From the IMG/VR virus record IMGVR_UViG_3300034418_001534, positions 1-31,111 of that record: a stretch of DNA of 31,111 nucleotides. One strand, 5' to 3'. The notes below the pieces were generated by a model. That model was not told the origin of the DNA. It ran no database searches and was given only the letters and a program-made list of their open reading frames with translations. The position numbers and the translations under genes were made by a program. The stretch comes from a virus. Below, in pieces: positions 21,080 to 28,153 of the stretch (position 1 is its first letter; each line of letters opens with the position of its first letter).

Positions 21080-22937
21080 AGAAACAGTTCAGATTGATGT
21101 AGACACTAATGCCGACAAGGCAGCAGATGACCTTACGTCAGCCATTCGAGACTTGCAGAAAGCCGTTGAGCAAATGTCTACTTCTATGAATGATGGCTTT
21201 TCTGAAGCCAATCAGAACATAAGCAAGGTAGACGAAGGAATCAAAGACGTAGGGGATAGTGCTAAGGATAGTGCTAAGTCTACCGGTAAGCTCGGTAAGG
21301 CATTTGGTAATCTCGGAAAGACATCGGGTATTTTCTTCATTATAGATGGTGCGCTTAGCATCATCAAGGACTTGTTTATGGAGAACCAAATTGCCGTTGA
21401 TGCCTTCAATACGGTATTTGAGTTCCTATCTATCGCAGTAAACGACTTCATCAATTTTATTGTTGGCAACACCGACAAGGTAGTAGGCTTCTTCAAGTCA
21501 ATCTTTGATGACCCGAAACAAGCGATGATAGACTTCAAGGACGCTTTCGTTGAGAACATAATTGAGCGTTTTAATTCCTTCTTAGACACACTTGGTTTTA
21601 TCGCAAGTGCAGTCAAAAAGGTTTTTAGCGGTGATTTCAAAGGTGCGTTAGAAGATGTTAAGAATGCCGGTAAGGAAGTTGTCGATGTATTCACCGGAGT
21701 CGATGGAAGTTTCGACAAGGCTGCGGAGGCAACATCTAAATACGTCAAAGAAACGGCAAAAGCAGCATCAGAGAACGTCAAACTTGCAAAGGCGGCAGAG
21801 CTTGCCGATGTAAAGAGACAAGGACTCTTAGAGAAGTATGATTTGGAGGCTGAGAAGCTACGACAAATCAGAGACTCGGAACGCAATACTCTTGAGGAGA
21901 GAATACAAGCCAACAAAGACCTTGGCGATGTACTCGACAAGCAAGAGAAAGAGATGTTGGCTCAAGCTCAAATAAGGCTCGACCTTGCTCAAAAAGAAGC
22001 CGACAAAAAGAAGGGTAACCTCGAAGCAGAAAAAGCTCTTATAGAGGCTAAAAACGAGATGGCGGGTATCGAGGCACAGATTACCGGTATGAGAGCCGAG
22101 CAGTTATCCAACGAGGAGGCATTGCTTCGTGAATCTTTAGAGCTTACAAGAGGCAAGGCAGAAGCCGAGCAAGAGGCAGCTCAAATGGAGAAACAAGCAT
22201 TGATAGATGCGGAGATAGATGTGCTAAAACGCATTGAGCTTGAGAAAGAGTTAGCTGAGGAAGTCAAGAACGGACGTATTGGGTTGATTGATGAGGAACT
22301 TGCTATCACAAAAGAGGGTACGCTACGCTATCAAGAGTTGCTCAACGAGAGGTTACTTGCAGAAGCAGAATATCAAGCAGAAAGCAATCGTCTTGACAAA
22401 GAAACGGAAGATGAGAAGTTGGTAAGGAGACAAGAATCTCAAGCTGCCTACACACAAATAGCCTCTCAAGGCTTTGATGCGTTGTCCGCATTGTCAGAGG
22501 CATTTGCCGGAGATAGTGAGGAGCAACAAAGGAGAGCATTTGGAGTGCAAAAGGCATTGTCTATGGCTAATACTGTTATTGGCACTTACGAGGCTGCACA
22601 AAACGCATTTACAACAGCGCAGAAAAGCCCTATTACCGCAGTCAATCCGGCATATCCTTACATTCAAGCCGGTCTTGCAACAGCATTTGGTGTTGCTAAG
22701 TTAGCAAGTATTGCTCGTACAAAGTTTGATAGCTCAAGTCAGCCTTCACCCGACTCGGACTCGGGAGGTGCGCCAAGTGCTATGATACCGCAATTTAATG
22801 TTGTAGGTGCAAGTGGCACTAACGCCATTGCTCAAAGTTTACAACAGCAAGGTCCGGTACGTGCGTACGTTGTAGGAAGCGATGTAACTTCGCAACAAGA
22901 ATTAGACAGAAGAAGAATAAATAATACATCATTGTGA
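21069..22937 (+). CDS. Tape measure-like tail protein (622 aa)
   Basis: Order of features: a helical N-terminus (DKAADDLTSAIRDLQKAVEQ) with a tandem DSAKDSAKS; a hydrophobic block around residues 80-140 (IFFIIDGALSIIKDLF, FLSIAVNDFINFIVGN); a long coiled coil (~225-460) rich in Glu/Lys/Ala; and an Ala-rich C-terminus with QKALSMANTVIGTYEAAQNA and YPYIQAGLATAFGVAKLASI. The last two are typical tape-measure C-terminal elements. The protein sets tail length and is ejected with DNA; at 622 residues the tail would be short to medium. A GTGA overlap joins it to the protease gene. Confidence 0.78.
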   Translation: MAIKETVQIDVDTNADKAADDLTSAIRDLQKAVEQMSTSMNDGFSEANQNISKVDEGIKDVGDSAKDSAKSTGKLGKAFGNLGKTSGIFFIIDGALSIIKDLFMENQIAVDAFNTVFEFLSIAVNDFINFIVGNTDKVVGFFKSIFDDPKQAMIDFKDAFVENIIERFNSFLDTLGFIASAVKKVFSGDFKGALEDVKNAGKEVVDVFTGVDGSFDKAAEATSKYVKETAKAASENVKLAKAAELADVKRQGLLEKYDLEAEKLRQIRDSERNTLEERIQANKDLGDVLDKQEKEMLAQAQIRLDLAQKEADKKKGNLEAEKALIEAKNEMAGIEAQITGMRAEQLSNEEALLRESLELTRGKAEAEQEAAQMEKQALIDAEIDVLKRIELEKELAEEVKNGRIGLIDEELAITKEGTLRYQELLNERLLAEAEYQAESNRLDKETEDEKLVRRQESQAAYTQIASQGFDALSALSEAFAGDSEEQQRRAFGVQKALSMANTVIGTYEAAQNAFTTAQKSPITAVNPAYPYIQAGLATAFGVAKLASIARTKFDSSSQPSPDSDSGGAPSAMIPQFNVVGASGTNAIAQSLQQQGPVRAYVVGSDVTSQQELDRRRINNTSL

Positions 22938-23842
22938 GAATAGTAGAACTTATACTTGACGAAGAAGAAATGCTGAGTGGCGTACAAGCCATTAGCATCG
23001 TAGAATATCCGGCAATAGAATCTGACTTCATAACGCTATCGAAAGAGCAAGAGATAAAACTTGCAGAGGTAGACAAGGAGAAGCGTATTCTTATGGGACC
23101 GGCATTGATACCTAACAAGACAATCTTTCGCAAGAAAGAAGATGACGAATACTACATATACTTTTCTAAGGATACGGTACGCAAGGCAAGTGAGTTGTTC
23201 CTAACGAGAGGCAATCAAAACAAGAGCACACTTGAGCATAGCTTCGAGCTTCAAGGCTTGAGTGTTGTTGAGTCTTGGATTGTTGAGAGTGATGAGGACA
23301 AGAGCAAGGCATACGGATTTGATGTTCCCGAAGGAACGTGGATGGTAAGTATGAAAGTCTACAACGATGAGGTGTGGGAAGATTACGTCAAAGAAGGTAA
23401 GGTCAAAGGATTCTCAATAGAAGGTTACTTTGCCGACAAGGTAAATATGAGTGCCGAGAGTGAGGAGGAAATGGAAGCTCAAATTAAATTAGATAGTATT
23501 AAAAATGTTATTTTAGAGGCTTTAGGGAACAAATCACATAAATTAGAACTGAATATCCTTAGTGACTTTACGTTAGGTTCAATGGATTTGAAAAAGGCAG
23601 TGGAAAAACTTGAGACTGAGCTAAAGGAAGTTAGCAGAACAGTTTCTTCTATGGTAAAAAATATTGAGAGTGATTTTTCTAAGGCTGAAAATGCTTATAA
23701 AGAAATACAGAAAAAGTCAAAAGAGTTGGGTATTTCATTTAAAGATTTAGCGGGACCAATTTCTATTAAGGTTTTTGAAGAGGCTAAAAATAATTACAAA
23801 AAGTACAAAAATATCGCTAAACAGATTTCTAAAATAAGTTAA
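22934..23842 (+). CDS. XkdF-type prohead protease with helical C-terminal domain
   Basis: GTG start in a GTGA overlap. Residues 1-~170 match the XkdF/S78-like phage serine protease: SGVQAISIVEYPAIESDFI, STLEHSFELQG with His102, DVPEGTWMVSMKVYNDEVW, and KVKGFSIEGYF with Ser161. It would process the scaffold and capsid proteins. Residues ~185-302 form an added helical/coiled-coil domain (SFKDLAGP near 250). The DNA encoding it (about 23478-23842) is clearly more AT-rich than the protease part and has no CCGG, which is otherwise common. This hints that the C-terminal part has a separate origin. Confidence 0.8.
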   Translation: MRIVELILDEEEMLSGVQAISIVEYPAIESDFITLSKEQEIKLAEVDKEKRILMGPALIPNKTIFRKKEDDEYYIYFSKDTVRKASELFLTRGNQNKSTLEHSFELQGLSVVESWIVESDEDKSKAYGFDVPEGTWMVSMKVYNDEVWEDYVKEGKVKGFSIEGYFADKVNMSAESEEEMEAQIKLDSIKNVILEALGNKSHKLELNILSDFTLGSMDLKKAVEKLETELKEVSRTVSSMVKNIESDFSKAENAYKEIQKKSKELGISFKDLAGPISIKVFEEAKNNYKKYKNIAKQISKIS

Positions 23843-23846
23843 GGAT

Positions 23847-24239
23847 ATGAACGAAAAAGAAGCATCTCTAAAAATAAACCTTATTCGTGCCCTCATCAAT
23901 GAAGAACTTCTTGAAGAAAAAGGTATCGAACTTGAAAGTTACTCGGACTATGGTGAGGGTGTTCGTAACAATGCAAAGAAAGGTATTGAGATGAACAAAA
24001 AGGTGGACAACAAATGCGCCACGCAAGTGGGCAAGGTACGTGCTCAGCAACTTGCTAACGGAGAGAAGATAACAGTCGCTACGATTAAAAGAATGTATTC
24101 GTATCTTTCACGAGCAGAACCTAACTATGACCCGAGCGACTCTAAGGCTTGTGGTACTATTAGCTTCTTGCTGTGGGGAGGCAAAGCCGGACTCGGTTGG
24201 TCAAGAAACAAGCTAAGAGAATTAGGAGAGATAGAGTAA
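23847..24239 (+). CDS. Conserved head-gene-cluster protein (130 aa)
   Basis: The protein has the pattern YGEGVRNNAKKGIEMNKKVDNKCATQVGKVRAQQLANGEKI, then IKRMYSYLSRAEPNYDP and a C-terminal CGTISFLLWGGKAGLGW. I recall this block as a stand-alone protein or as a domain fused to phage head proteins and proteases. A role in capsid morphogenesis is likely from position between protease and scaffold; the biochemical function is unknown. Confidence 0.68.
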   Translation: MNEKEASLKINLIRALINEELLEEKGIELESYSDYGEGVRNNAKKGIEMNKKVDNKCATQVGKVRAQQLANGEKITVATIKRMYSYLSRAEPNYDPSDSKACGTISFLLWGGKAGLGWSRNKLRELGEIE

Positions 24240-24275
24240 AAATGAAACAAGTAAAAAACAAATAGTTAATTAGTT

Positions 24276-24875
24276 ATGAGTGCAAAAGAAACCTTATCTA
24301 AGATTGCCGGTATGCTGAATGTAGACTTGGCAGAAGAAATCGCTTTAGAGAGCGTTAAATTAGAAAACGGGGCAGTGCTTGAGGCGGAGAAGTTCGAAGC
24401 CGGAGAGAGTGTCTTTATAGCCACAGAGGACGAGAAAGTCGCTGTACCTATTGGCGAGTACAAAATGGAAGATGGTCGTACCCTCGTTGTAGAAGAAGAA
24501 GGTTTGATTGCTTCTATCCTTGAAGCCGGTGAGGAGAAAGAGGAAGAAGAAGTCGAAGTCGAGGCTGCTGAAGAAGAAGAAAAAGAGGAAGAAATGGCTT
24601 ACGCTACCAAAGAAGAATTAGGAGCTGCGATGGACGAACTCAAAGAGATGATTGAGGAAGTCAAGCAAATGGTTTCTCCAAAAGAGGAGAAAGAAGATAT
24701 GAGCGCAGAGGAGACTGTTGTGGAAGATACCAAAGAGGAACTTTCAGCACAAGAACCGGCTGCGAAACCTATTAAGTCAAATCCGGAAGCTAAGGCTAAA
24801 AAGGATATGATTCAGTTTGGCTCAAATCGTGGTCAATCTACATTAGACCGTGTATTCTCTAAAATGTCAAGATAA
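24276..24875 (+). CDS. Scaffold-like acidic head protein (199 aa)
   Basis: The protein is strongly acidic and helical. Residues ~88-110 are nearly all Glu (EEKEEEEVEVEAAEEEEKEE), followed by a coiled coil (MDELKEMIEEVKQMV), a disordered Lys/Glu/Ser linker and a basic C-terminus (LDRVFSKMSR). This arrangement (acidic helical body, basic end) and position between protease and capsid genes fit a scaffolding protein. Cleavage by the XkdF-type protease would be expected. It meets the next gene in a TAATG junction. Confidence 0.7.
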   Translation: MSAKETLSKIAGMLNVDLAEEIALESVKLENGAVLEAEKFEAGESVFIATEDEKVAVPIGEYKMEDGRTLVVEEEGLIASILEAGEEKEEEEVEVEAAEEEEKEEEMAYATKEELGAAMDELKEMIEEVKQMVSPKEEKEDMSAEETVVEDTKEELSAQEPAAKPIKSNPEAKAKKDMIQFGSNRGQSTLDRVFSKMSR

Positions 24876-25270
24876 TGAAGCAAGTTCAAAAAGTATGGGA
24901 GCAGTTAGCTTCCCAAAAGGTAGAGCTTAGCAAGATTCAAGACCTAAAAGCTCTTGCACAAGAGGCAAGGTCGCTTCCAAGTTTTATGGAAATCACCTCT
25001 GACCTTGACAGAATTTCGGGTATGTTAAACGAAATGACAAGAGAAGCAAGAAGGGTAGTGACTGATGCTCGAAGCATTACTAAAGAATACGGCTCTCTTG
25101 TTCGTGAAATAGAAGCAACAGCGAAAGAACTTGGAGTTAGTTACAACGACTTAGGAATCCAAAGCGATATGGAGGCTTTGACTAATGTAGAGTTGGATAT
25201 GGAATTGTACGAAGCGTTAGATGCTGAACTACCGATAGCAAAAAGAGCTATTGACGATTTAATGATGTAA
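24875..25270 (+). CDS. Helical head-region protein A (131 aa)
   Basis: An all-helical protein starting MKQVQKVWEQLASQKVELSK. It shares ATAKELGVSYNDLG (~87-100) with the C-terminal domain of the protease gene (KKSKELGISFKDLAG) and, more weakly, with the next gene (ERVLKDLGMDV). The two stand-alone genes also start alike (MKQVQKVWEQ versus MKKIESVWAD). This suggests tandem duplication of one helical module in the head cluster. Function unknown; an internal head or scaffold-related protein is likely. Confidence 0.68.
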   Translation: MKQVQKVWEQLASQKVELSKIQDLKALAQEARSLPSFMEITSDLDRISGMLNEMTREARRVVTDARSITKEYGSLVREIEATAKELGVSYNDLGIQSDMEALTNVELDMELYEALDAELPIAKRAIDDLMM

Positions 25271-25272
25271 TT

Positions 25273-25686
25273 ATGAAGAAGATAGAATCAGTATGGGCGG
25301 ATATTACCGCCAAGAATGAAGCGTACAAGCAGAAATTCTCCAAGCAAGAGAAGGTAGATTTATCTGAACTTGAGAAGGTAGAACTTGGTGTTATTGATGA
25401 GCTAAAGTCTCTTGAGAAACAAGCTCGTGATATTGCCTCAGACCGTATTGCAGAATCAAAAGAAGTTGAAAAACTATATCAGCGAGTAAACAAAGAAAAC
25501 TTTGCAGCAAAAGAAAAGATTGATGGGTTTAGAAAAGAGGCTTTCAGAATAGCTATGGACGCAGAACGAGTTTTAAAAGACTTAGGAATGGACGTTCCAA
25601 ATGAGCTTTTTACAAGAGTCGATGCCGTTGCTGAAGCCGGTGGCAAAATACCTACAAGTAGAAACGCTAATGTTTTTTCAATTTAA
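25273..25686 (+). CDS. Helical head-region protein B (137 aa)
   Basis: It begins MKKIESVWADITAKNEAYKQ two bases after its neighbour and is almost wholly helical (LKSLEKQARDIASDRIAESK, EKIDGFRKEAFRIAMDAERV), with a short non-helical end (GKIPTSRNANVFSI). The start and a C-terminal LGMDV motif resemble gene A, indicating paralogy. Function unknown. Confidence 0.68.
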   Translation: MKKIESVWADITAKNEAYKQKFSKQEKVDLSELEKVELGVIDELKSLEKQARDIASDRIAESKEVEKLYQRVNKENFAAKEKIDGFRKEAFRIAMDAERVLKDLGMDVPNELFTRVDAVAEAGGKIPTSRNANVFSI

Positions 25687-25699
25687 TAAATAAAACAAA

Positions 25700-26128
25700 A
25701 TGGCAATAACAAACGTAGACACCACGCATTCGGTGTCAAACATATCAAACCCTCCGACAAGAATCGCTCTTGAAACGAACACTATCAGCGCATCAGCAAC
25801 CCTTACCAAAGGAGATAGCGGTGAAGTTTTCTTTTTAAGCGGTGCAGTTGGTGGTACTGTTACAATGCCGGCACCCTTTGCCGGTGGGCGAGTAAAGTTT
25901 GTAATGACTGAAAATGACCCTACAACAGCTTTCACTATTGATTGTGGTGCGGGGTTGCTTATGGGTAACTTACAAAACGCATCGGGACACGCAAGAGCAA
26001 ACAACGACCAAAACGTTGTGTTTGGAACAACATCAGTAAAAGGAGACTTTGCAGATTTTTGTTCTGACGGAACAAATTGGTATGTTGCTGCAACAACAGC
26101 AATCAGTGGAGCAATTACATTTAGTTAA
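25700..26128 (+). CDS. Capsid decoration-like beta-rich protein (142 aa)
   Basis: A Gly/Thr/Ala-rich, beta-strand-rich protein with no helix of note (TNTISASATLTKGDSGEVFF, GGTVTMPAPFAGGRVKFVM). It has few charged residues, as in capsid-surface or decoration proteins, and it lies directly before the major capsid gene. A conserved GTNWYVAATT near the end is seen in phage head-fibre or decoration proteins. Assignment depends on composition and position. Confidence 0.58.
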   Translation: MAITNVDTTHSVSNISNPPTRIALETNTISASATLTKGDSGEVFFLSGAVGGTVTMPAPFAGGRVKFVMTENDPTTAFTIDCGAGLLMGNLQNASGHARANNDQNVVFGTTSVKGDFADFCSDGTNWYVAATTAISGAITFS

Positions 26129-26152
26129 AAATAAAAATAATCAATAATTAGT

Positions 26153-27112
26153 ATGGCAACAACTACTAACATTACATCTACTTATGCCGGTGAATTTGCC
26201 GGTAAGTATATTAGTGCAGCGTTACTTTCTGCTGACACTATCGAGAACGGTGGTATTACCGTTAAACCTAACGTGAAGTACAAAGAGGTATTGAAAAAGG
26301 TATCAACAGATGACATCGTAAAAGATGGCTCTTGTGATTTCTCTGATACTTCTACATTGACTCTTACAGAGCGTATCCTTCAGCCGGAGGAGTTCCAAGT
26401 AAACTTGGAGTTATGTAAGCAAGACTTCCGTTCAGATTGGGAGGCTATTCAAATGGGATATTCTGCATTTGACTCTTTGCCACCTTCATTCTCTGACTTC
26501 CTTATCGGACACGTTTCTGCAAAGGTAGCTCAGCGTATGGAAACAAACATTTGGAATGGTACTAACGCAACTGCCGGTCAGTTCGATGGTTTCCTAACAA
26601 CATTAGCTGCTGACTCTGACGTTGTAGACGTATCCGCTGCGACAATCACTGCTGCGAACGTTATCGCTCAGTTAGGTGCTGTTGTAGATGCTATTCCTAC
26701 TACTGTTTACGGTAAGGAAGATTTACACGTTTATATTGCACCAAACATAGCTCGTGCTTATGTTCGTGCTTTAGGTGGTTTTGGTTCTATAACAAACGGA
26801 ACGGGAGCAACTCAATCCGGTGCAGCCGGTGCTAATGGTGTAAACAACCAAGGTACATTGTGGTACGGAATGGGACAAAACTTGGCTTTCGATGGTGTTA
26901 AATTGTTCGTTTGTCCGGGCTTACCGGATAACCGTATGGTTGCAGCTCAGAAAGAGAACTTGTTCTTCGGTACTTCATTGCTTTCTGATATGAACGAGGT
27001 TCGTGTCTTAGATATGGCTGACCTTGATGGTTCTCAGAATGTGCGTGTAGTAATGCGTTTTACTGCCGGTATCCAACACGGACTCGGTTCTGAAATTGTA
27101 TTATACTCTTAA
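26153..27112 (+). CDS. Major capsid protein (HK97-fold type)
   Basis: A 319-residue protein with no coiled coil at its N-terminus. RILQPEEFQVNLELCKQDF (~84-102) is typical of Bacteroidota phage capsid proteins. The middle holds Ala/Gly-rich variable loops (NGTGATQSGAAGANGVNNQ), and the end is RFTAGIQHGLGSEIVLYS. The gene uses codons ending in T for Gly, Arg and Ala more than its neighbours, as expected for the most abundant protein. It follows protease, scaffold and decoration genes and is followed by a terminator. The HK97 fold is inferred from length and context. Confidence 0.85.
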   Translation: MATTTNITSTYAGEFAGKYISAALLSADTIENGGITVKPNVKYKEVLKKVSTDDIVKDGSCDFSDTSTLTLTERILQPEEFQVNLELCKQDFRSDWEAIQMGYSAFDSLPPSFSDFLIGHVSAKVAQRMETNIWNGTNATAGQFDGFLTTLAADSDVVDVSAATITAANVIAQLGAVVDAIPTTVYGKEDLHVYIAPNIARAYVRALGGFGSITNGTGATQSGAAGANGVNNQGTLWYGMGQNLAFDGVKLFVCPGLPDNRMVAAQKENLFFGTSLLSDMNEVRVLDMADLDGSQNVRVVMRFTAGIQHGLGSEIVLYS

Positions 27113-27135
27113 TAAGAGAATTTGAATAATAATTA

Positions 27136-27170
27136 AAGGGGTAGGTGGGTACAATCTGCCTACCCTTTTT
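27136..27170 (+). terminator. Intrinsic terminator after major capsid gene
   Basis: The stem GGGTAGG / CCTACCC (27139-27145 with 27159-27165), extended inward by wobble pairs, is followed by TTTTTT. It lies ~25 bases after the capsid stop. It may limit read-through into the tail-tube/portal part of the operon, so capsid transcripts outnumber downstream ones. Confidence 0.85.
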
Positions 27171-27184
27171 TAATAAGAAATAAT

Positions 27185-27736
27185 ATGGCGTGTGATTTAA
27201 CAAAAGGACGTATCGTTCCTTGTCGTGATTCGGTTGGTGGGATTGCAGAAGTTTACTTCGTAGATTACGGAGACTTAGGTAATATCACTGTTGCCGCTGA
27301 TGATGAGGTTACAGATGCAGACGGTACGTTTAATGCGTATCAATACTTACTCAAGGGCAATAGCTCTTTGACACAAAACGTTACCGCTTCTCGTGAGAAC
27401 GGTACGGTATTCTTCGAGCAAGTTCTTGAGCTTACCTTGCCTAAGATGAGTAAAGAGGACAACAAAGAATTGAAGTTGTTGGCTTATGGTAGACCTCACA
27501 TTGTTGTGGTAGACTATAATGGTAATGCTTTTATGATGGGACGTGAGCACGGTTGTGATGTAACCGGAGGTACAGTAGTTACCGGTGCAGCAATGGGAGA
27601 CTTGAGTGGCTACACTTTATCTTTCTCTGCAATGGAATTGGCTCCGGCTAACTTCATAGCTTCTCCGGCAGCCGGTAATCCTTTCAATGGCTTAACAAGT
27701 GCTGTTGAAACTATTGTAGCCGGTACGGACTTCTAA
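27185..27736 (+). CDS. Tail tube-like or head-associated structural protein (183 aa)
   Basis: It begins MACDLTKGRIVPCRDSVGGI and has NAYQYLLKGNSSLTQNVTAS, FFEQVLELTLPK and ELKLLAYGRPHIVVVDYNGN. These recur in a conserved family of Bacteroidota phage structural proteins next to the capsid gene. The beta-rich composition and length suit a tail tube protein; a capsid-associated role is the alternative. It is bounded by terminators on both sides, so it is probably made in large amounts from its own short transcript or by read-through. Confidence 0.65.
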   Translation: MACDLTKGRIVPCRDSVGGIAEVYFVDYGDLGNITVAADDEVTDADGTFNAYQYLLKGNSSLTQNVTASRENGTVFFEQVLELTLPKMSKEDNKELKLLAYGRPHIVVVDYNGNAFMMGREHGCDVTGGTVVTGAAMGDLSGYTLSFSAMELAPANFIASPAAGNPFNGLTSAVETIVAGTDF

Positions 27737-27758
27737 GAGTTCATTGGTTTATAACAAG

Positions 27759-27786
27759 GGGAGGGCTAAGGCTCTCCCTTTTTTTT
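27759..27786 (+). terminator. Intrinsic terminator after 27185 gene
   Basis: The eight-pair stem GGGAGGGC / GCTCTCCC (27759-27766 with 27771-27778, one G-T) closes the loop TAAG, then TTTTTTTT. It lies 22 bases after the stop and ~30 bases before the next ATG, so the portal unit needs read-through or its own promoter. Confidence 0.9.
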
Positions 27787-27817
27787 GCAAAATACTTTTT
27801 ACAATCGTTACTTAGGT

Positions 27818-28153
27818 ATGCACATAGTAAGTACAACAGACAAGACAATTAAATTTGTTCCAAGAAAGGTGCAAACAGATTTGTCTATTAAGATTACGGA
27901 CGAGCAAGAAAACGATTCTGCATTGGAAAGCGTAACCGGTGGTGATAGCGGTAACTTTGTCAAGATTGCACCGACATATACATTCAAAGAAGGAAGGTTT
28001 TACTATATTGTAATTACCGGAACTGATGAAGAAGAATTGTATCGTGGTAAAGTTTTTTGTACCAATCAAACAGATTTTGATAAGTTTACGGTCAATGAGA
28101 ATGTATATACTGAATATGAAAAGGCAAATGCCAATGAATACATTGTAATATGA
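27818..28153 (+). CDS. Hypothetical structural-region protein (111 aa)
   Basis: The start is ATG 27818 (MHIVSTTDKTIKFVPRKVQT); an in-frame TTG at 27785 would lie in the terminator T-run. Beta-rich (LSIKITDEQENDSALESV, RFYYIVITGTDEEELYRGKV) with an acidic end. It is ATGA-linked to the portal gene. A head or neck accessory role is suggested by position; no family recognised. Confidence 0.65.
   Translation: MHIVSTTDKTIKFVPRKVQTDLSIKITDEQENDSALESVTGGDSGNFVKIAPTYTFKEGRFYYIVITGTDEEELYRGKVFCTNQTDFDKFTVNENVYTEYEKANANEYIVI

Noticed and set aside
21255-21281. Tandem repeat GGATAGTGCTAA x2
   Set aside because: It only encodes DSAKDSAK within the tape-measure helix and is not a separate repeat element.
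21212-21940. Long minus-strand open frame (242 codons)
   Set aside because: Ser/Leu-rich antisense shadow of the tape-measure coiled coil; no minus-strand gene is otherwise present.
24242-24265. Seven-codon frame starting ATGAAACAAGTA, like the start of the 24875 gene
   Set aside because: Too short to support as a gene; possibly a remnant of duplication but could be chance.
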